Shown: in pieces, positions 46,017 to 59,600 of the stretch
Numbering within the stretch: the stretch's first letter is position 1
How the letters are laid out: each line of letters starts with the position of its first letter
Assembly (NCBI GenBank): GCA_002197995.1
Contig: NGZR01000004.1
Span: 2,790,001 to 2,854,000, forward strand
Source of the DNA: Gaeumannomyces sp. JS-464
Lineage: Eukaryota > Ascomycota > Sordariomycetes > Magnaporthales > Magnaporthaceae
Reading direction: 5' to 3'
DNA: 64,000 bases
Program-made: the position numbers and the translations under genes
Notes under the pieces: generated by a model
What the model was told of the DNA's origin: nothing
The model's database searches: none
What the model saw: only the letters and a program-made list of their open reading frames with translations

Positions 46017-47320
46017 ATGGCCGACGACCGCTTGGCGATATTGTCCGAGTATTTGGAGGGCGCCCCTCCAGGAGAGGTGAGGGCTCTCGGCGCTGATCCG
46101 TCCGTCGTCTCAACCATGTGGGGGGACAAGTACCTACCTACCCATCCGAGCTCCGTGACTGACCGTTCGGTGAAGCTTGCAGATGTCGTTGCCGGTACGG
46201 CAATCGTGACCAGACCTATGCACCGATCGCCGAGCTAACAAGCACCCCAGACATCAAATCCATCTCGCAAGATCCCGCAATCGCCCAAAAGCTTGCGCCA
46301 TCGTTCGAGAAGTACAACGAGGAGCAGTTCACACGGTCAAGCTCCCGGGGAGTAGCCAACAGGTCCGTTTGCGCCGGCACCACTGCTCGCACGCGGCAGC
46401 GAGGCGGCTGCATATGTCTGTCCCCCGAAGCGAGCCGAACGAGGCGACTGACACGGGAGATGGCCTCCAGGTGATCATCAGCACATACAGCTCGCTCGCG
46501 ACGGACGGTACTACGATGTCGAGAGCTCGTCGAGCTTCGCCTTCGACCATGTCACCCAGACGGCCAGCGCGGTCCAGAGCCACGTCCTCGAGAGCCAGCA
46601 CTCAGACCTCGTGTAAGAAGGGTTCCCCACTCGACCGCCAAAGGCGCACGCACGCCGCGCGTCCTTATCTCCTCTCCCGGGTCCCAGATTACGCAGCCCA
46701 CTCGCTAAACCCGTACCACCAGAAAGTCGACGCTGAAGAGCATAGGGCCGTACATCGAGGAGCACTTCCCAAACGCCTCCTTTGGCGTGTACCCCGTCGA
46801 AAATGACACGAAGCTGGCCATTCTGATTGTTGGCAGCAAATACAGCCCCAAGAACTTCTGGTACGTTTGAAAAAAAACAAATCTCGTTTCACCGGCGGGC
46901 GGGACGCGGGACAGGACGCGGGACGAGTGCGAAAACAAGACTACTGGCAGAGATCTGACACACCAGCTCAGGAACGGACGGTGGCGATCACTGTACCTGT
47001 TCAGCCCCGACAGTGGCGCGCTGGAGGGGTCGATCAAGGTTGATGTGCACTACTACGAGGACGGCAACGTGCGCCTACTGGCGAACAAGGCCGTGAGCGT
47101 GACGGTGGCGTCGGCGACGGGAAGCGGAATCGCCAAGGAGATTGGTGCCGCCGAGAAGAAGTACCAGGAGGAGCTGAACAGGGGCTTCACCGACCTCAGC
47201 GAGGGTGCGTTCAAGGGCCTCAGGAGGCAGCTGCCCGTTACCCGACAGAAGATCGAGTGGGACAAGGTCGCGAGTTATCGGCTGGGACAGGACATTGGCG
47301 GCGGAAGCTCGAGGCGTTGA
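46017..47320 (+). CDS. CAP1: F-actin-capping protein subunit alpha
   Basis: With the beta subunit it caps barbed ends of actin filaments. Six exons were resolved: 46017-46076, 46176-46194, 46251-46362, 46471-46612, 46723-46860 and 46972-47320. Exon 2 is a 19-nt micro-exon that bridges EGAPPGE to LADVVADIKSI. The family signatures FEKYNEEQFT, STYSSLA, FAFDHVTQTASAVQSHVLES, GPYIEEHFPNASFGVYPVE, WRSLYLFS, VDVHYYEDGNVRLL and the C-terminal GLRRQLPVTRQKIEWDKV (actin-binding tail) are present. Two frame changes lie near 46332-46336 (QFT into VKLPGSSQQ) and near 46508-46514 (SSLA into DGRYYDVESS); each fits one lost base, after which the exons sum to 274 codons, the usual family length. Intron 1 contains a TACCTACCTACC copy of the repeat family. 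Confidence 0.92.
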
Positions 47321-48538
47321 GTGCCCGATCCGTCATGCTCGGTGCTGTTGTGGGTCAGGCTCAGGGGTGGACTTTTCAGTGGCGCCCAGTCCGCTGAGAG
47401 AAGGCGAAGGTATCATGGTTTCGCTGGGGACACGCGGCTGCGGGAGGGTCAGTCGCCAGAGGAGAAAAGATAGGGGAGTCTAGTCCGACTCGGGGGATAA
47501 TCAATGAATCAATGACAGAAAGGATAAATACCAATGGCTTGCAGGGTAAGTGTGTTTCTGGAGCCAAAAGCTTGGATACCTCTGGAGTTGTGCACAGATG
47601 TGTCGCACATACCGGGCACTACGACGCAGGCTCCCGCTGGGGAAGTCCCGGCATGTCACGGAGCAGCCAATGGAAGAAAAGACGGCTCGTCAAATGCGAA
47701 CACGCGCAAAGAACGAGGCTCCAAAGAGGCTCCACATTGTAATAGTACCTCGACTTGGGCGTGAGATGCACTGACCTGGAAGTACCAGCCAAAATAAGAC
47801 ACACCAGACGAGACCGGATTGGCGCCCGTGAGCTGCTCGACCACAACGGCCGACGGCAATCGAAAGCCGCCAGGCCAGCTCACACTCTATTGGTCCAGAG
47901 GCGCATGTCGCGAGGTGGACCAGGAGCTTAACAAATTCGGCATCACGGACAAGTTGTTGAGCTCCGGCACATGGGCTTGCACGTGTCTTCGGAGCGTCGT
48001 CGGTCGGGTCGGGAGGGAATTTGGTGTGCGACCTGGCGGGGAGATGACGATGGACGCCCCCTGGCGAGGACCCTTTCCCCGATAACAGGGCAGTGGGGAC
48101 GGGAAGCAAGATGCCAGATCAGCCCAGAAGCGCCGCTGGTGGTGCATCCGCAAGAACGGGCCAATCCCAGGGCGTATTTCGTATTTTGTGCAAAGGGCGG
48201 TCGGACCCGAAGCGAGGAGCAAAATAACGACGTGCCTCTCCATCTCCGTCCTGGAGCACACCGTACCTAAATAAACCACCCTTGCTCGGATGGTGGAGAA
48301 AACCCGATCCCGAACCAGCTAGAAGCAGCAGCAGAGTAACTTCCAGAGGTACCGGACTTACTTGGTGTCCTTGAGAAATCTGCTTCCTCTCTCCCGCAAT
48401 ACTTACAGCCTCCCGCCCAAACTTGCGACTTCCTCGTCCGGCCATCCGATCGACCCCATACCGTCTCCCCAGACTGACCAGCGAACGGAACATTGTAGCG
48501 ATCCGCCACCACCACGAAAAAAAAAAAAAACGATCAAA
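47321..48538. other. Intergenic region between CAP1 and CYB5
   Basis: 1.2 kb with no recognisable gene; a 14-base A-run lies just upstream of the cytochrome b5 start at about 48517-48530. Confidence 0.5.
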
Positions 48539-49162
48539 ATGCCGCGACCAAGGCATACACCTACCAAGATGTTGCCGAGCACAACACCAAGAAGGACCTG
48601 TTCATGGTGATCCACGACAAGGTCTACGATGCAACCAAGTTTGTCGACGAGCACCCGTAAGTTGGACCCCGTCTGCGCTCGGGTTCTCCATCTTCTCCCG
48701 TCCAGGATTCCGCGTGCTAAATCAGGCCCTCGTCTCGCACAACACAGCGGTGGTGAGGAGGTCATGCTGGACGTCGCCGGACAGGACGCAACGGAGGCTT
48801 TCGAGGATGTCGGCCACAGCGACGAGGCCCGCGAGACGCTAAACACGATGCTGGTTGGCGACCTCAAGCGTCAGGTGGGTTGCCGGTTCCCCTGCTTCCC
48901 CACACATCCCGCCCGGCCCCCTCTTTCTCCGTCGGGGGAACAACAACACTCTTTTCTCGGCTAACAATCGTGTACCCCTTGTTCTCTACAGGCCGGCGAC
49001 CCGACACCAAAGGCTCAGCCGTCCGGATCTCTCGCCCCGGCCGCACAGACGAGCACGGCAGGCATGGGCATTGGACTGTACGCCGTGATCCTGGTCGGTG
49101 GCCTCGCAGCCTACGCCGCGTACCAATACCTGCAGCAGCAGCAGGCGGCCACGTCGGCTTAA
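48539..49162 (+). CDS. CYB5: Cytochrome b5, tail-anchored
   Basis: This heme protein donates electrons to ER desaturases, sterol enzymes and P450s. Exons are 48539-48656, 48748-48874 and 48992-49162. The first exon in the working frame reads [20 protein letters not shown] and ends DEHP, which joins [18 protein letters not shown]: the HPGG heme motif spans intron 1. The second heme histidine is in [10 protein letters not shown]. The C-terminus [20 protein letters not shown] is a single membrane anchor. The initiating ATG at 48539 is out of frame with the domain: two bases, not three or none, separate it from the GCG of ATK, so one base appears lost at 48541-48544. With it the total is 139 codons, standard for the family. 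Intron 2 has a perfect GCTAACA branch point. Confidence 0.9.
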
Positions 49163-50578
49163 ATTCCATCTCGATACAGCAACCACCAGTTACGGCATAG
49201 CAGGAGACCGCGGACACAAAAGGCAGCCAAGTAACAGCGGGACGAAGCCAAACACGGGCGTCGGCTACTCGACCGCGACTCGTTTCCGCAACACTCGGGA
49301 CTCTTGGCTAAGGCAATTTGCGGATCTTGGGGAGGGGGGAGGGGGCGCTTCACTTATGCATATCCGCCGTCGGAGGGATGTACGGTAGACAGCCCCGGGC
49401 ACCCGGTTGCACTGGGTATACCGAGGCCGCCCCTCGGTTTCTTTTAGTCGTGGTGTGGGCGGGCGGGCTTTGCGAGGGGCTCTGCGAGATAGCGACATTT
49501 TAATAGACCAAGATTATGACGACTACCTGGGTATATATTTGGGGAGACTCTGGGTTCGGACTCGGAAGTGTTTCCAAGACGTGTGCATCGGTACTTTTGC
49601 TTTTCTACATGTGGCGCGAGGTGGTTCGAGTAGTGGTAATGGTAGGGGGTGCGTTAGAGTGTTGTCTGCCGCGGACTTCGGCAGACAACTGAAGCCGAGG
49701 TCGCCCTCGATGAATTCTGTCTTTTCGGGGGACTTACGGACATAGCTCGGAGGTCCATCTACTGTCAAAGGCGACGGGCAGTTGTCTTGACACATGCACG
49801 TTCACAAGTCGATGCCTCGCAGTGTACGGTGCCTAAAGAATCACTAACGTGCAACCGTCTGCCCGGCCGTGCTGGCTTCATCTACCATGCATCCGCTGAA
49901 AATCAATGCAAGCACGTTCGCTAAATAAAAGCCTGCAACAGGATAAACCGCAGGACTGGGCTAGCTAGAACACCAAAGAAAAAAAGAAAGTCGATACCCC
50001 AAAGCTATTTTGCTCTCCCTTTTCATAGAATACATGATATAGGACAGTAAAGTAGAACCTATAGGATACGTTCAGATGCGGGAGTTCCAATTAGCGTTGT
50101 TGAGGAACTGCTGGCTTTTGTTTGAACATCGTGCCAAACAGACAGAATGAATGAGTTTTTGTCTCGGTTGGTAAGATCCATCTGCAGAGTTCAGGGCACT
50201 GAAGTTTGCAACACAAAGGCAAACTCTGAACTGAGAACAGGCGCAGCGCCTAGACGAAAATCCGCAGGCCACATTACCTGAACGTATCCTGTGGACCTAG
50301 GTACTTTTCTGCCTCCTGTATCCTTTCCCATTTCAGATATCCATTCCTGTTCCCCATGTCCCAAAAGGACACAGCCTGGGGTATCAACACAGACGAGAAC
50401 GTGCCAGGCCAATCGCTGTGGGGCCGTGGACCTGCATGCGGCAGGCACCAACTCCGCATTGACCGCATTGACTGGACCTGCGCTCAAGGTTGCCTCCTTC
50501 TTTGATTCCCGCTCTGCATCCGGCACCCGTTCGGCTCGCAGACAATCGCGCCGGCTTGCCCAAAACGTAAACGCAAAT
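49163..50578. other. Intergenic region between CYB5 and TFA2
   Basis: 1.4 kb without a supported gene. The frame upstream of 50579 is open but not family-like. A CCTAGGTAC copy of the repeat lies at 50295-50303. Confidence 0.5.
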
Positions 50579-51442
50579 ATGTCCTTCCTCGATCGTCCAG
50601 GAAAGGGCCCGAGGCGGCCGCCGCCGTCGCCGTCGCCGTCGGTGGCCTCGACCACGTCGGCGGCGCCTGGCGGGACGGCGACGACGCCGACCAAGAAGCA
50701 CAAGCGCGACGCGGCGGCGCCCATATTCTCGCAGCCGGCCAACACGGGCTACGGCACCGACGTCGGCACCAACATCATCTACATCGTCGAGTACCTCAAG
50801 AAGGAGGGCACGCCCAAGACGCTCGACGACGTGCTGGCCCACGTCGGCCTCACGCGCGCCGACGAGAAGAAGATGCGCGAGGTGCGCGAGCGCCTGCTCA
50901 CCCACACAAAGGTCAAGTTCAACCCGGACGCCGCCGACGCGCCCGCCGCCGACCCGGCCGAGGCCTGGCGCCGCGGCACCTACGAGCACTACCCGGTCCT
51001 GCCGGGCGTCAAGGACGAGGAGTCGCTGCTGGCCCACATGCGCAGCCGCCGCCAGGCCCAGGGCGTGCCCGTCAAGGACATCAAGGACGGCTGGGCCGAC
51101 TGCGAGAAGACCATCGACCGCATGGAGCGCGAGCACAAGCTGCTCGTCGTGCGCACCAAGAAGGACGGCCTCGCCCGCGCCGTCTGGATCGACGACCCGA
51201 GCCTCAGTCACGAGGTCGACGCCGAGTTCAAGATCCTGTTCCACCGCGTCGAGGTGCCCCCGGTCGAGGACATTGTGCGCAAGCTGACCCAGGTCGGCCA
51301 GAAGCCCACGAGCGAGGACCCGCGCCTCAAGATCCAGGCCGTCGAGCGGAAACAGAAGCAGAAGAAGAAGTCGGCCCGCCGCGGCGTCGCCACCACAAAC
51401 ACCCACATGGCCCACATCCTCAAGGACTTTCCCCAGAAGTGA
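50579..51442 (+). CDS. TFA2: Transcription initiation factor IIE subunit beta
   Basis: TFIIE-beta, with the alpha subunit, recruits and regulates TFIIH at RNA polymerase II promoters. The protein is 287 aa in one exon. A Pro/Ser-rich start (MSFLDRPGKGPRRPPPSPSP) leads to a basic patch TKKHKRD. The winged-helix core follows: TNIIYIVEYLKKEGTPKTLD, DVLAHVGL and VRERLLTHTKVKFNP. A second winged helix includes MRSRRQAQGVPVKDIKDGW. The C-terminal basic segment is RKQKQKKKSARRG, then NTHMAHILKDFPQK. ATG 50579 is chosen over the open upstream frame because family resemblance starts there. No intron or frame break is seen, and the gene is very GC-rich. Confidence 0.93.
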   Translation: MSFLDRPGKGPRRPPPSPSPSVASTTSAAPGGTATTPTKKHKRDAAAPIFSQPANTGYGTDVGTNIIYIVEYLKKEGTPKTLDDVLAHVGLTRADEKKMREVRERLLTHTKVKFNPDAADAPAADPAEAWRRGTYEHYPVLPGVKDEESLLAHMRSRRQAQGVPVKDIKDGWADCEKTIDRMEREHKLLVVRTKKDGLARAVWIDDPSLSHEVDAEFKILFHRVEVPPVEDIVRKLTQVGQKPTSEDPRLKIQAVERKQKQKKKSARRGVATTNTHMAHILKDFPQK

Positions 51443-52063
51443 AAAAAGAGTTGTCTTTCTTGTCGGTGGGCTGCTTTGCTTGTCTGCTCACTCGTAGCGA
51501 CTGCAGTTCACGACGGGTTGGCTTGCTTTGACTGGCGTTTTGTGGGTAGGGTGCATCTATGGGTCGGCGTTTGGTTCATCGGATAGAGAAGCGCAAGTGT
51601 AGATCATGAGGTATCAGTTATGTCTTCTATCTTTTGGTGTCTTTGTTTGCATTGGAGTATCCTCCCAAGGGGAGGGAGAAATGGTAGAATAACCAAGAGA
51701 TGCATTACGCTGAATTGTGAATCCTGAGCCATGCCAGAAATCAGAACCCCGACTTGCGGAGAGGGCGGGTTCTCCAGAAGAAAAGCAAGCCCATACACTC
51801 CTCTATAATACCCGCGTTTCCATGCCACCAACCGCCGGGCGTCTGTCCTGTTGTTTGCACAGAACAAGACGGAGAATTAATTCAGAAAGCAAAAAAGTGT
51901 CGGTCGCTCTGAGTGAGCAGACAAGCATGGGTCATTTTTTCACCCTGTTGATAACCAGGGCCACACTCGACCGACCGTATGCCCAACACGAATGCTCTTT
52001 TTTTCCCCATGCCTTTCCCTTTTTCCCCCCTTATCCTCCTCCCTTCTCTTCTCCCCCAAACCC
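51443..52063. other. Convergent intergenic region TFA2 / oxidoreductase
   Basis: 621 bp between two 3' ends, no gene recognised. A pyrimidine-rich stretch precedes the stop of the minus-strand gene. Confidence 0.55.
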
Positions 52064-53437
52064 TCACACCCGCCCCTCCTCGCCGAGCCGGTCAAACAGG
52101 CCCAGGAAGACGTCGGGCGGCTGGGCGCCGCCGACCTTGAACTTGCCCTGGACGACGAAGCACGGCACGCCCGCGACGCCGGCGGCCTCGGCGCCGCGCG
52201 CCGTCCGGGCCGCCAGCCGCGCCGCCGAGTCCGGGTGGTCGAGCCACCGGAAGACCTCGGCCGCGTCGGCCGCGACCCCGGCCGCCACGGCCGCCTCGGC
52301 CAGGAACGCGCGGTCCGAGATGTCGCGCCCGCGCTCGAACGAGCCCTCGAAGATGTGCCGCAGCAGCCTTCGGAGCGGGGCGCTGCTGCTGTTGCCATGG
52401 TCTGTCCCTGCCGCCGTGGACGCCGAGGCCGGCACGTCGCTTTGGTTGTTGTTGTTGTTGTTGTTGTTGTTGCCCACGTTGGAGCCGCTGCCGCCGTCAC
52501 CGCCGTCACCATCACCGTCTTCGTCGTCGTCTTGGGCGCCCGAGCTCGACGGCGAGGGATACGACGTCGCTTCTCTGTCGTCGTTGCTGGGCGGCTCGGC
52601 GGCGGGGGCGGCGGCGGCGGGCCCCGGTGGATGCTGTTGCTGAAGGCTGCCGCCGCCGCCCCTAGGCAGTGCCCTGCCGAGGTCCGAGGCGCGCAGCAGG
52701 AGCTTGTGGGAGTCGGCCGTGTGGCCCGTCCTGCCGCTCCAGTCGAACCGGATGCCCAGGGGCCCGGCGGCGGCGTCGAGGCTGCGGAACCAGCCGGCGG
52801 CGCGCTCGGGCCCCATGATCTTGTGGTACACATCTGCTTTGTTGTACGCTGGGTGGTCCAAGTTAGCATATCCCGTTTCATGCACGGCTTTTTTTTTTTT
52901 TCTTCACCAAGGCCTGGTTGGCGGGATACTTCTGTTCTCGCGCCTTTTCTCGTACACCCACGCCCACATAGCCCCCTCCTCTTTTTGTGCCAGTTCTAGC
53001 TCACTTATCCCCACCCGTCCGCACTACGGGCCGATAGACCATGGATTTTGCCGCTCCATGGCGCTTTAGGGTGGTACTCTAGATGAGAGATCGACATGGG
53101 CAAGGCTGAAGAGAGTGAGAGGTGGATCTCGGTGCTCTTCCCACGGCCCAAGGACCCGCCGACCAGTGAGTTTGACCGAGCGGATCTCTTCTGAAGGACC
53201 GGGTAGTGCCATTCATGGAGGAGAGTGAAAGGGAACTAAAGAGCTTCAAGGACGAAGTAGTGACCCACCAGAAACTTTGGCGTTGGGAAACAGGAAGAAG
53301 GGATGCCAGGTCAGTTCGAAGACGGCGTCCGGGTTTCGGCTGGAGAACTGCTCGATGGCGAGGTCCAGGTACTTGTTGCCGATGTAACACCAGGGACACC
53401 CGGTGTCCGAGTAGATGTCTACCCTCATCCGTGGCAT
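52064..53437 (-). CDS. DsbA/FrnE-like thioredoxin-fold oxidoreductase
   Basis: Exon 1 (53437-53269) reads MPRMRVDIYSDTGCPWCYIG with the CPWC redox motif of the FrnE/DsbA-like family, followed by the conserved LTWHPFFLFPNAK. Exon 2 (52848-52064) supplies the helical domain (YNKADVYHKIMGPERAAGWF, GRTGHTADSHKLLLRASDLG) and the returning fold GVAGVPCFVVQGKFKVGGAQ with its cis-proline loop (GVPCF) and PPDVFLGLFDRLGEE. Between them is an unusual disordered insert of about 90 residues, Pro/Ala, Asp/Gly and a run of nine Asn. That makes the protein 317 aa against roughly 220 in ordinary members. The single intron is long (420 nt), so an extra small exon is possible. Substrate unknown; cytosolic, with no signal peptide visible. 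Confidence 0.85.
52445..52472. repeat. (GTT)n repeat, coding poly-Asn
   Basis: About nine GTT units on the + strand encode the Asn run within the FrnE-like protein's insert. Confidence 0.9.
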
Positions 53438-55029
53438 CTTTTCTTGGTTGCTTCCAATGGAGCAGGTAGCAGCAGCACTCTCGGTAGCCCTGCAGAGGAA
53501 AGCAGGTGTATATGGAAGGCTAGTACGGGAGTGGGTGGGGATCGGAAGTGTCGAACTGGAGGAGAGGGTAGAACAGGACAGGAAGGGCAAAGGCAAGGCA
53601 AGATGTCCTTCCTCAGGGTCCCGGGGTGTTCTGTGGGGAGGTGGCCAGAAGGGGTTTGTTTTTTTCGGGATTAGAAAAAAAGGAAAAAAGCCAGCTCCTA
53701 ACCTCTAACCTACATGGCTGGGCGAGAATCCAACCGACCTTGTAGGTAGCATGGTGTATATAACCCGGCCACGGCCTGCCCGCTCCCTCCGACCCGAGTG
53801 TTCCTCACGAACAACAAAAGGAAAGAAAAAAGAAAAACAAAGAACCCCATGCCAGCAGCGCAGAAAACACCCAATCAACGAATATGTCATCCATGTCGGA
53901 CTTCCCGGGACGCGAGCTGCACGATGCGGCAACTCGCGTCGGGGCTCTTGTGCTGTTGTTTGCCGCTGGTTGAATAGTAATCAGAAAATCCAAAAGCCTC
54001 CACTGGTGGCCGGTCTTGGGCCGGCACTGAGACGTCAGACGACGGTCCCCTGGATTTCCACAGTGTAGTGCTACCTAGGTCCACCCCCAAAGAGCCCCAG
54101 TCCAGCGGCCGTCGCACGGTATAAATAGTATCGTTGTTGCACAGTAAAGCACAGCGAGTTCATGTTGTTGGAAGCGTGCCCGAGGGTCTAGTCCGTGCGA
54201 CAGCGAGCAACTGAGGCTGGTCTAGGGAAGCCCGCTCATGAGTCCAACGTCCGCCTCGTTCCGCCGGTCCATGTAGCGCGCGCCATCCACGTACTCGGGC
54301 TTTGCGAGCAGACGCGGCAAGCAAGCCCAGCCAGCCAGGTTCCAAGCCGGCCAAGTGCCTACCGTAGCCAACCAAAGTGAGGACCGCCAAACTGATGAGA
54401 AATCAAGATCCTGCTATTATGATTCTCAAAAAAGTGCCTGGGCTAGCTTTGCTGCTATAGTCTACATACCTTCCCGTCCCTGTGCATTCCCCCTGTCGAG
54501 ATCCGGGCTAAACGCAAAAATGAAATAGTACCAGAGGAAAAAAAAAAAAAAAGAGCAAACGAGAGAATAGAAAAGCGCGGGCTTGGGGTATTAGAAAAAG
54601 GGGAAGGCCCCAGAGCACCGCAGCCGTAACTCATGCTATTCGATTACATTGTAAGTTGAACACCAGCCTTTTGTGATCCACTCTGTAGGAAACTCCCATG
54701 ACCATGACCCTTCTAAAGCCCGTGTGACAAAGGAAATGTGAATTTTTTTTCGTGGGGTGAATGGAGAGGATCCGGGGGACGGAACCGAAAACAAAAGTAC
54801 GAGGGAAATGGAGGCAATTCGTATTAGTGATCACAAATTCCTCCCTGGCTTTTTTCTAGGGAGTTGTCGCGTGAGCAAGCTCCCCAGCCAAGAGACAGAA
54901 TCCTTGAAATTGAGGGGGAAAAAAAGGGACAGCAAGCCCGGGGTATGATATGAAAAACAAAGAAAAAAAGAGGGGAGAAAAAGACAGACTACCAAGAAAT
55001 GGTGAACAAAAAGGAAATGCGAGGATAGA
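53438..55029. other. Intergenic region between the C2H2 gene's 3' end and the oxidoreductase start
   Basis: 1.6 kb; A-rich tracts at about 54538-54552 and 54901-54990 and a CTACCTAGGT repeat copy at 54071-54080. No gene is recognised. The part near 55029 is probably the 3' UTR of the C2H2 gene. Confidence 0.5.
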
Positions 55030-56611
<1,582 letters not shown>

Positions 56612-59600
56612 GGTGCAAAACCTGTGTCCGGGAGCTGGTGCGAGAGGAACGAGCATTAGTATCAGATCGGCCGGCCGAGGGACACTCGGTGATCAAGGCG
56701 TTGGTGCACGCTTTGACCAGCAGTTCGCCTCCACTGTGGAGAGCAGCAAACTGAGGGGAAATCGGCTCACTTTACTTTCGTCCTCGTTCCCAGAATAGGA
56801 GCGTATCTTCGGCAATTCAGCGAGACCTGCACATCCGAAGACTAAAAGCTTGGAACCTGTCAGTGCATCAGGTCGGAAAACTAGGGAACGGCCCCGAGGC
56901 GAAAGGGGGGATGACAGCATTGTGTGCCTGGGGCGTGCGTGTTGCGATGGTTGGCGATGGTTGGCGAGGCCACCGGGAAGGACAAAATTGACGATTCGTC
57001 ATATAGGGGAATCCGGGGCCGCGATACCGTGGTGGCCAAAACCGTTGATGACACGGCGGCGTCTGGGGACCGGGGTGTAGGGCAGCGGTGTGATGGGGTT
57101 GCTTTGAGCCACCAGCGGGAACCGTAACTTACACTACGAGTAGGGCAAGGACTGGCGGTCAAGCGACAGAAAAGCTACACAAAAAAAAAATCGCAGCAGG
57201 CAGCAGCGGACTCTTGCTTTCTTGTTTGGGCTGCTGCGACCGTCGTGCCCAAAGACTCGCGAGAATGCGTATGTTGCTTCGAGGGTCAGGGAGCTTTGAC
57301 CATACGCGCCGAGTTCTCAGGCTTCGGGCCCACGACGTCGACACCTTGAGGACCAGGTCCGAATCAGGTATTGGCGACGTCCTGCCAACCACTCGAGCTA
57401 GAGCTGCAGGAAACTTCGCAAGAAACAGGCCCGAGGAGAGTTCGCGTGGTGCGGCTTGTTGTCCTCCTGCGCTTCGCAGCCGCCGTAGAAATTTTTTTTT
57501 TTTTACCAGCCGTCGCGCTTTCCCTGCCGTAATCTGGGACCTGGACGAACAAGCTCTCGCTTGACTAGCGGAAAGAGCTCCTCGAGATTACAGATCGAGA
57601 TACCCGGTATTCGTGAGGCGATTGCGTCGGCCTGCGTGGGCGTCTCGGACAGGATAGGTGCCGGGGCCTGTGTGGTATATCGCTCTGTGTGCGTCGGGCG
57701 AGCTTATTAGCCTTGGGCGTGCTTTGGAAGCTTGGTCGAGAAGAGGAGCGGATCGCGGGCCCGTCGAGTCCAGTCGCGCAGTGCATACGCGTCCCGCCCA
57801 GTGGTTGATCGAGACGTGTGTGACAAAAGCGCTCAAGACCGCCACATCGAGACCAGCAAGGGATGACTGCGCCTCAAGCACAGGCGGCCGACGACGGTGA
57901 TGGACGCACGAGGAAGACTTGAGGAATCGACAGGTGTCCAGAAGAGTTTCCCGTTGACGCAGATGGCAACGGATGGAGCCACTGGGAAACTTGAGTAACG
58001 CAAAAGCGCACCAAAAACGTTGACAGGCAAACGCGTTGAAGACGTTGCGAGCCAAAAGCCACAGGCAAAACACACGTACCTCTTGAAGATCCGAGTCGCG
58101 CTGGTTCGTGATATCGCCTGGCGGTCGTCCTCCCGTAGGTCTGGAAACTTTTTCGGCGCAGGTTCAGTGTTCAGAGGTCCGGGGGGGGAATTTAGAGGCG
58201 ATGTCCATGGAAGGGGGAAGCGCGGATGGGTAAATGGGGGAAACGGTAAGGGTCAATCGATGTGTGACGGAGTTTTCGAAGAGACGACGCAAGAAGAAAA
58301 AAAAAATGATTGAAATGGCTCCAGGGAGGAAAAAAAATAAAATAATAATAGAAAAATGAGGGACAGCTATTCAATAGCTACGGCAAAACAGATGCCAAGG
58401 TAATGCGCTAAGCCTAATCGGGTGCTAGGGTGGAACAGTGCCCCCGGGGCCGCTCACCTGGGCGTGCCGGGGTGGCTCAGGTACTTCGGGACTTCACCTG
58501 GGAAAGCCGCTGGCAATGCAACATTTCAGGATGCCCGTGCTTATTTCACATCCACATCGAGGTACCAGGGCGCCAGGCAGGCCAGGAGCGCAGGCAGGAG
58601 CCACCGACGCGGCACGGACGGTCGCAGGGAGCACCAGACCCGACCTTCCTCTCGAAAACGAATCGAAGGCAGGGGTCACACGTGTGGGGCGCTTCAATGG
58701 GCAAGCCGTGGACGGACTTTGGGATCACCAGACAGGTTCCAACTGGGAGCCGCATCGTCTCGATCGTCTGGCGCGCGAGAGCGGGCACCGACCCAAGGAA
58801 AAATACATTGGACTGCCGTCCTCAATCCCCATACCTTCGTGATAGCATGCTGCGCTACACGTGCAACTGACTGGCGACGCTTTAACAATTAATAACAGAA
58901 TTTTCCCCAGGGTGGTGGCGACCTTCAGCCCAGGGGTGGGCTCATGCTGGTTGCTCGCGCTGGGCACTGAACGCCCCTGTGGACGAGTCAACACCCGCGA
59001 TCCGAAATCAGGCTGCTATAATCGGCATCCATCCCGCGCTCGTGGCTTTCGGTGATCTGCCTTGCTTGGGACGTTGCTGGGCTGGGATGCAACCGGGACA
59101 ATCGTCCATCAAACATGGTCGGATTGTCTGCCTCCCCCAGAGAAGATGGCGGGAGGAGCCAGAGGCACTGAGCCTTTGAGAGGCACCACCCAATGCGTTC
59201 GCGACGACACTCCGCAAGACGTTTGGCTTGGACGGTCCTGGGATAGAATCGTCACATGGAGTGCACGGCTGATCTGCCCAGCCACGGCGCCGGCTCTGTC
59301 TGACCTTGCTTTTTCTTCGTTCTTTTTTTTTTTTTTCTGAGCCCGCTTCCCAGTCACCAGTCTCGTCTCGTCCTTTCTTTTTCCCACACAAATGTCAACA
59401 CCTGCTGTTGGTCTGCCCCAGATGGACAGATTTTCAGGGGTGCGCAGCCGTCGTCACACAGGGATGGCGGATATGGGGCGAATTGAAACAACATGAGTGC
59501 AGTTCAGTTGACAGACAGCGACGCCGAGCCGACCCAATCCTCGCAAACACATGGAGGAACAGGCCGGGCCCTCTGCTACATTTTCCAAAAAGGAGCCATG

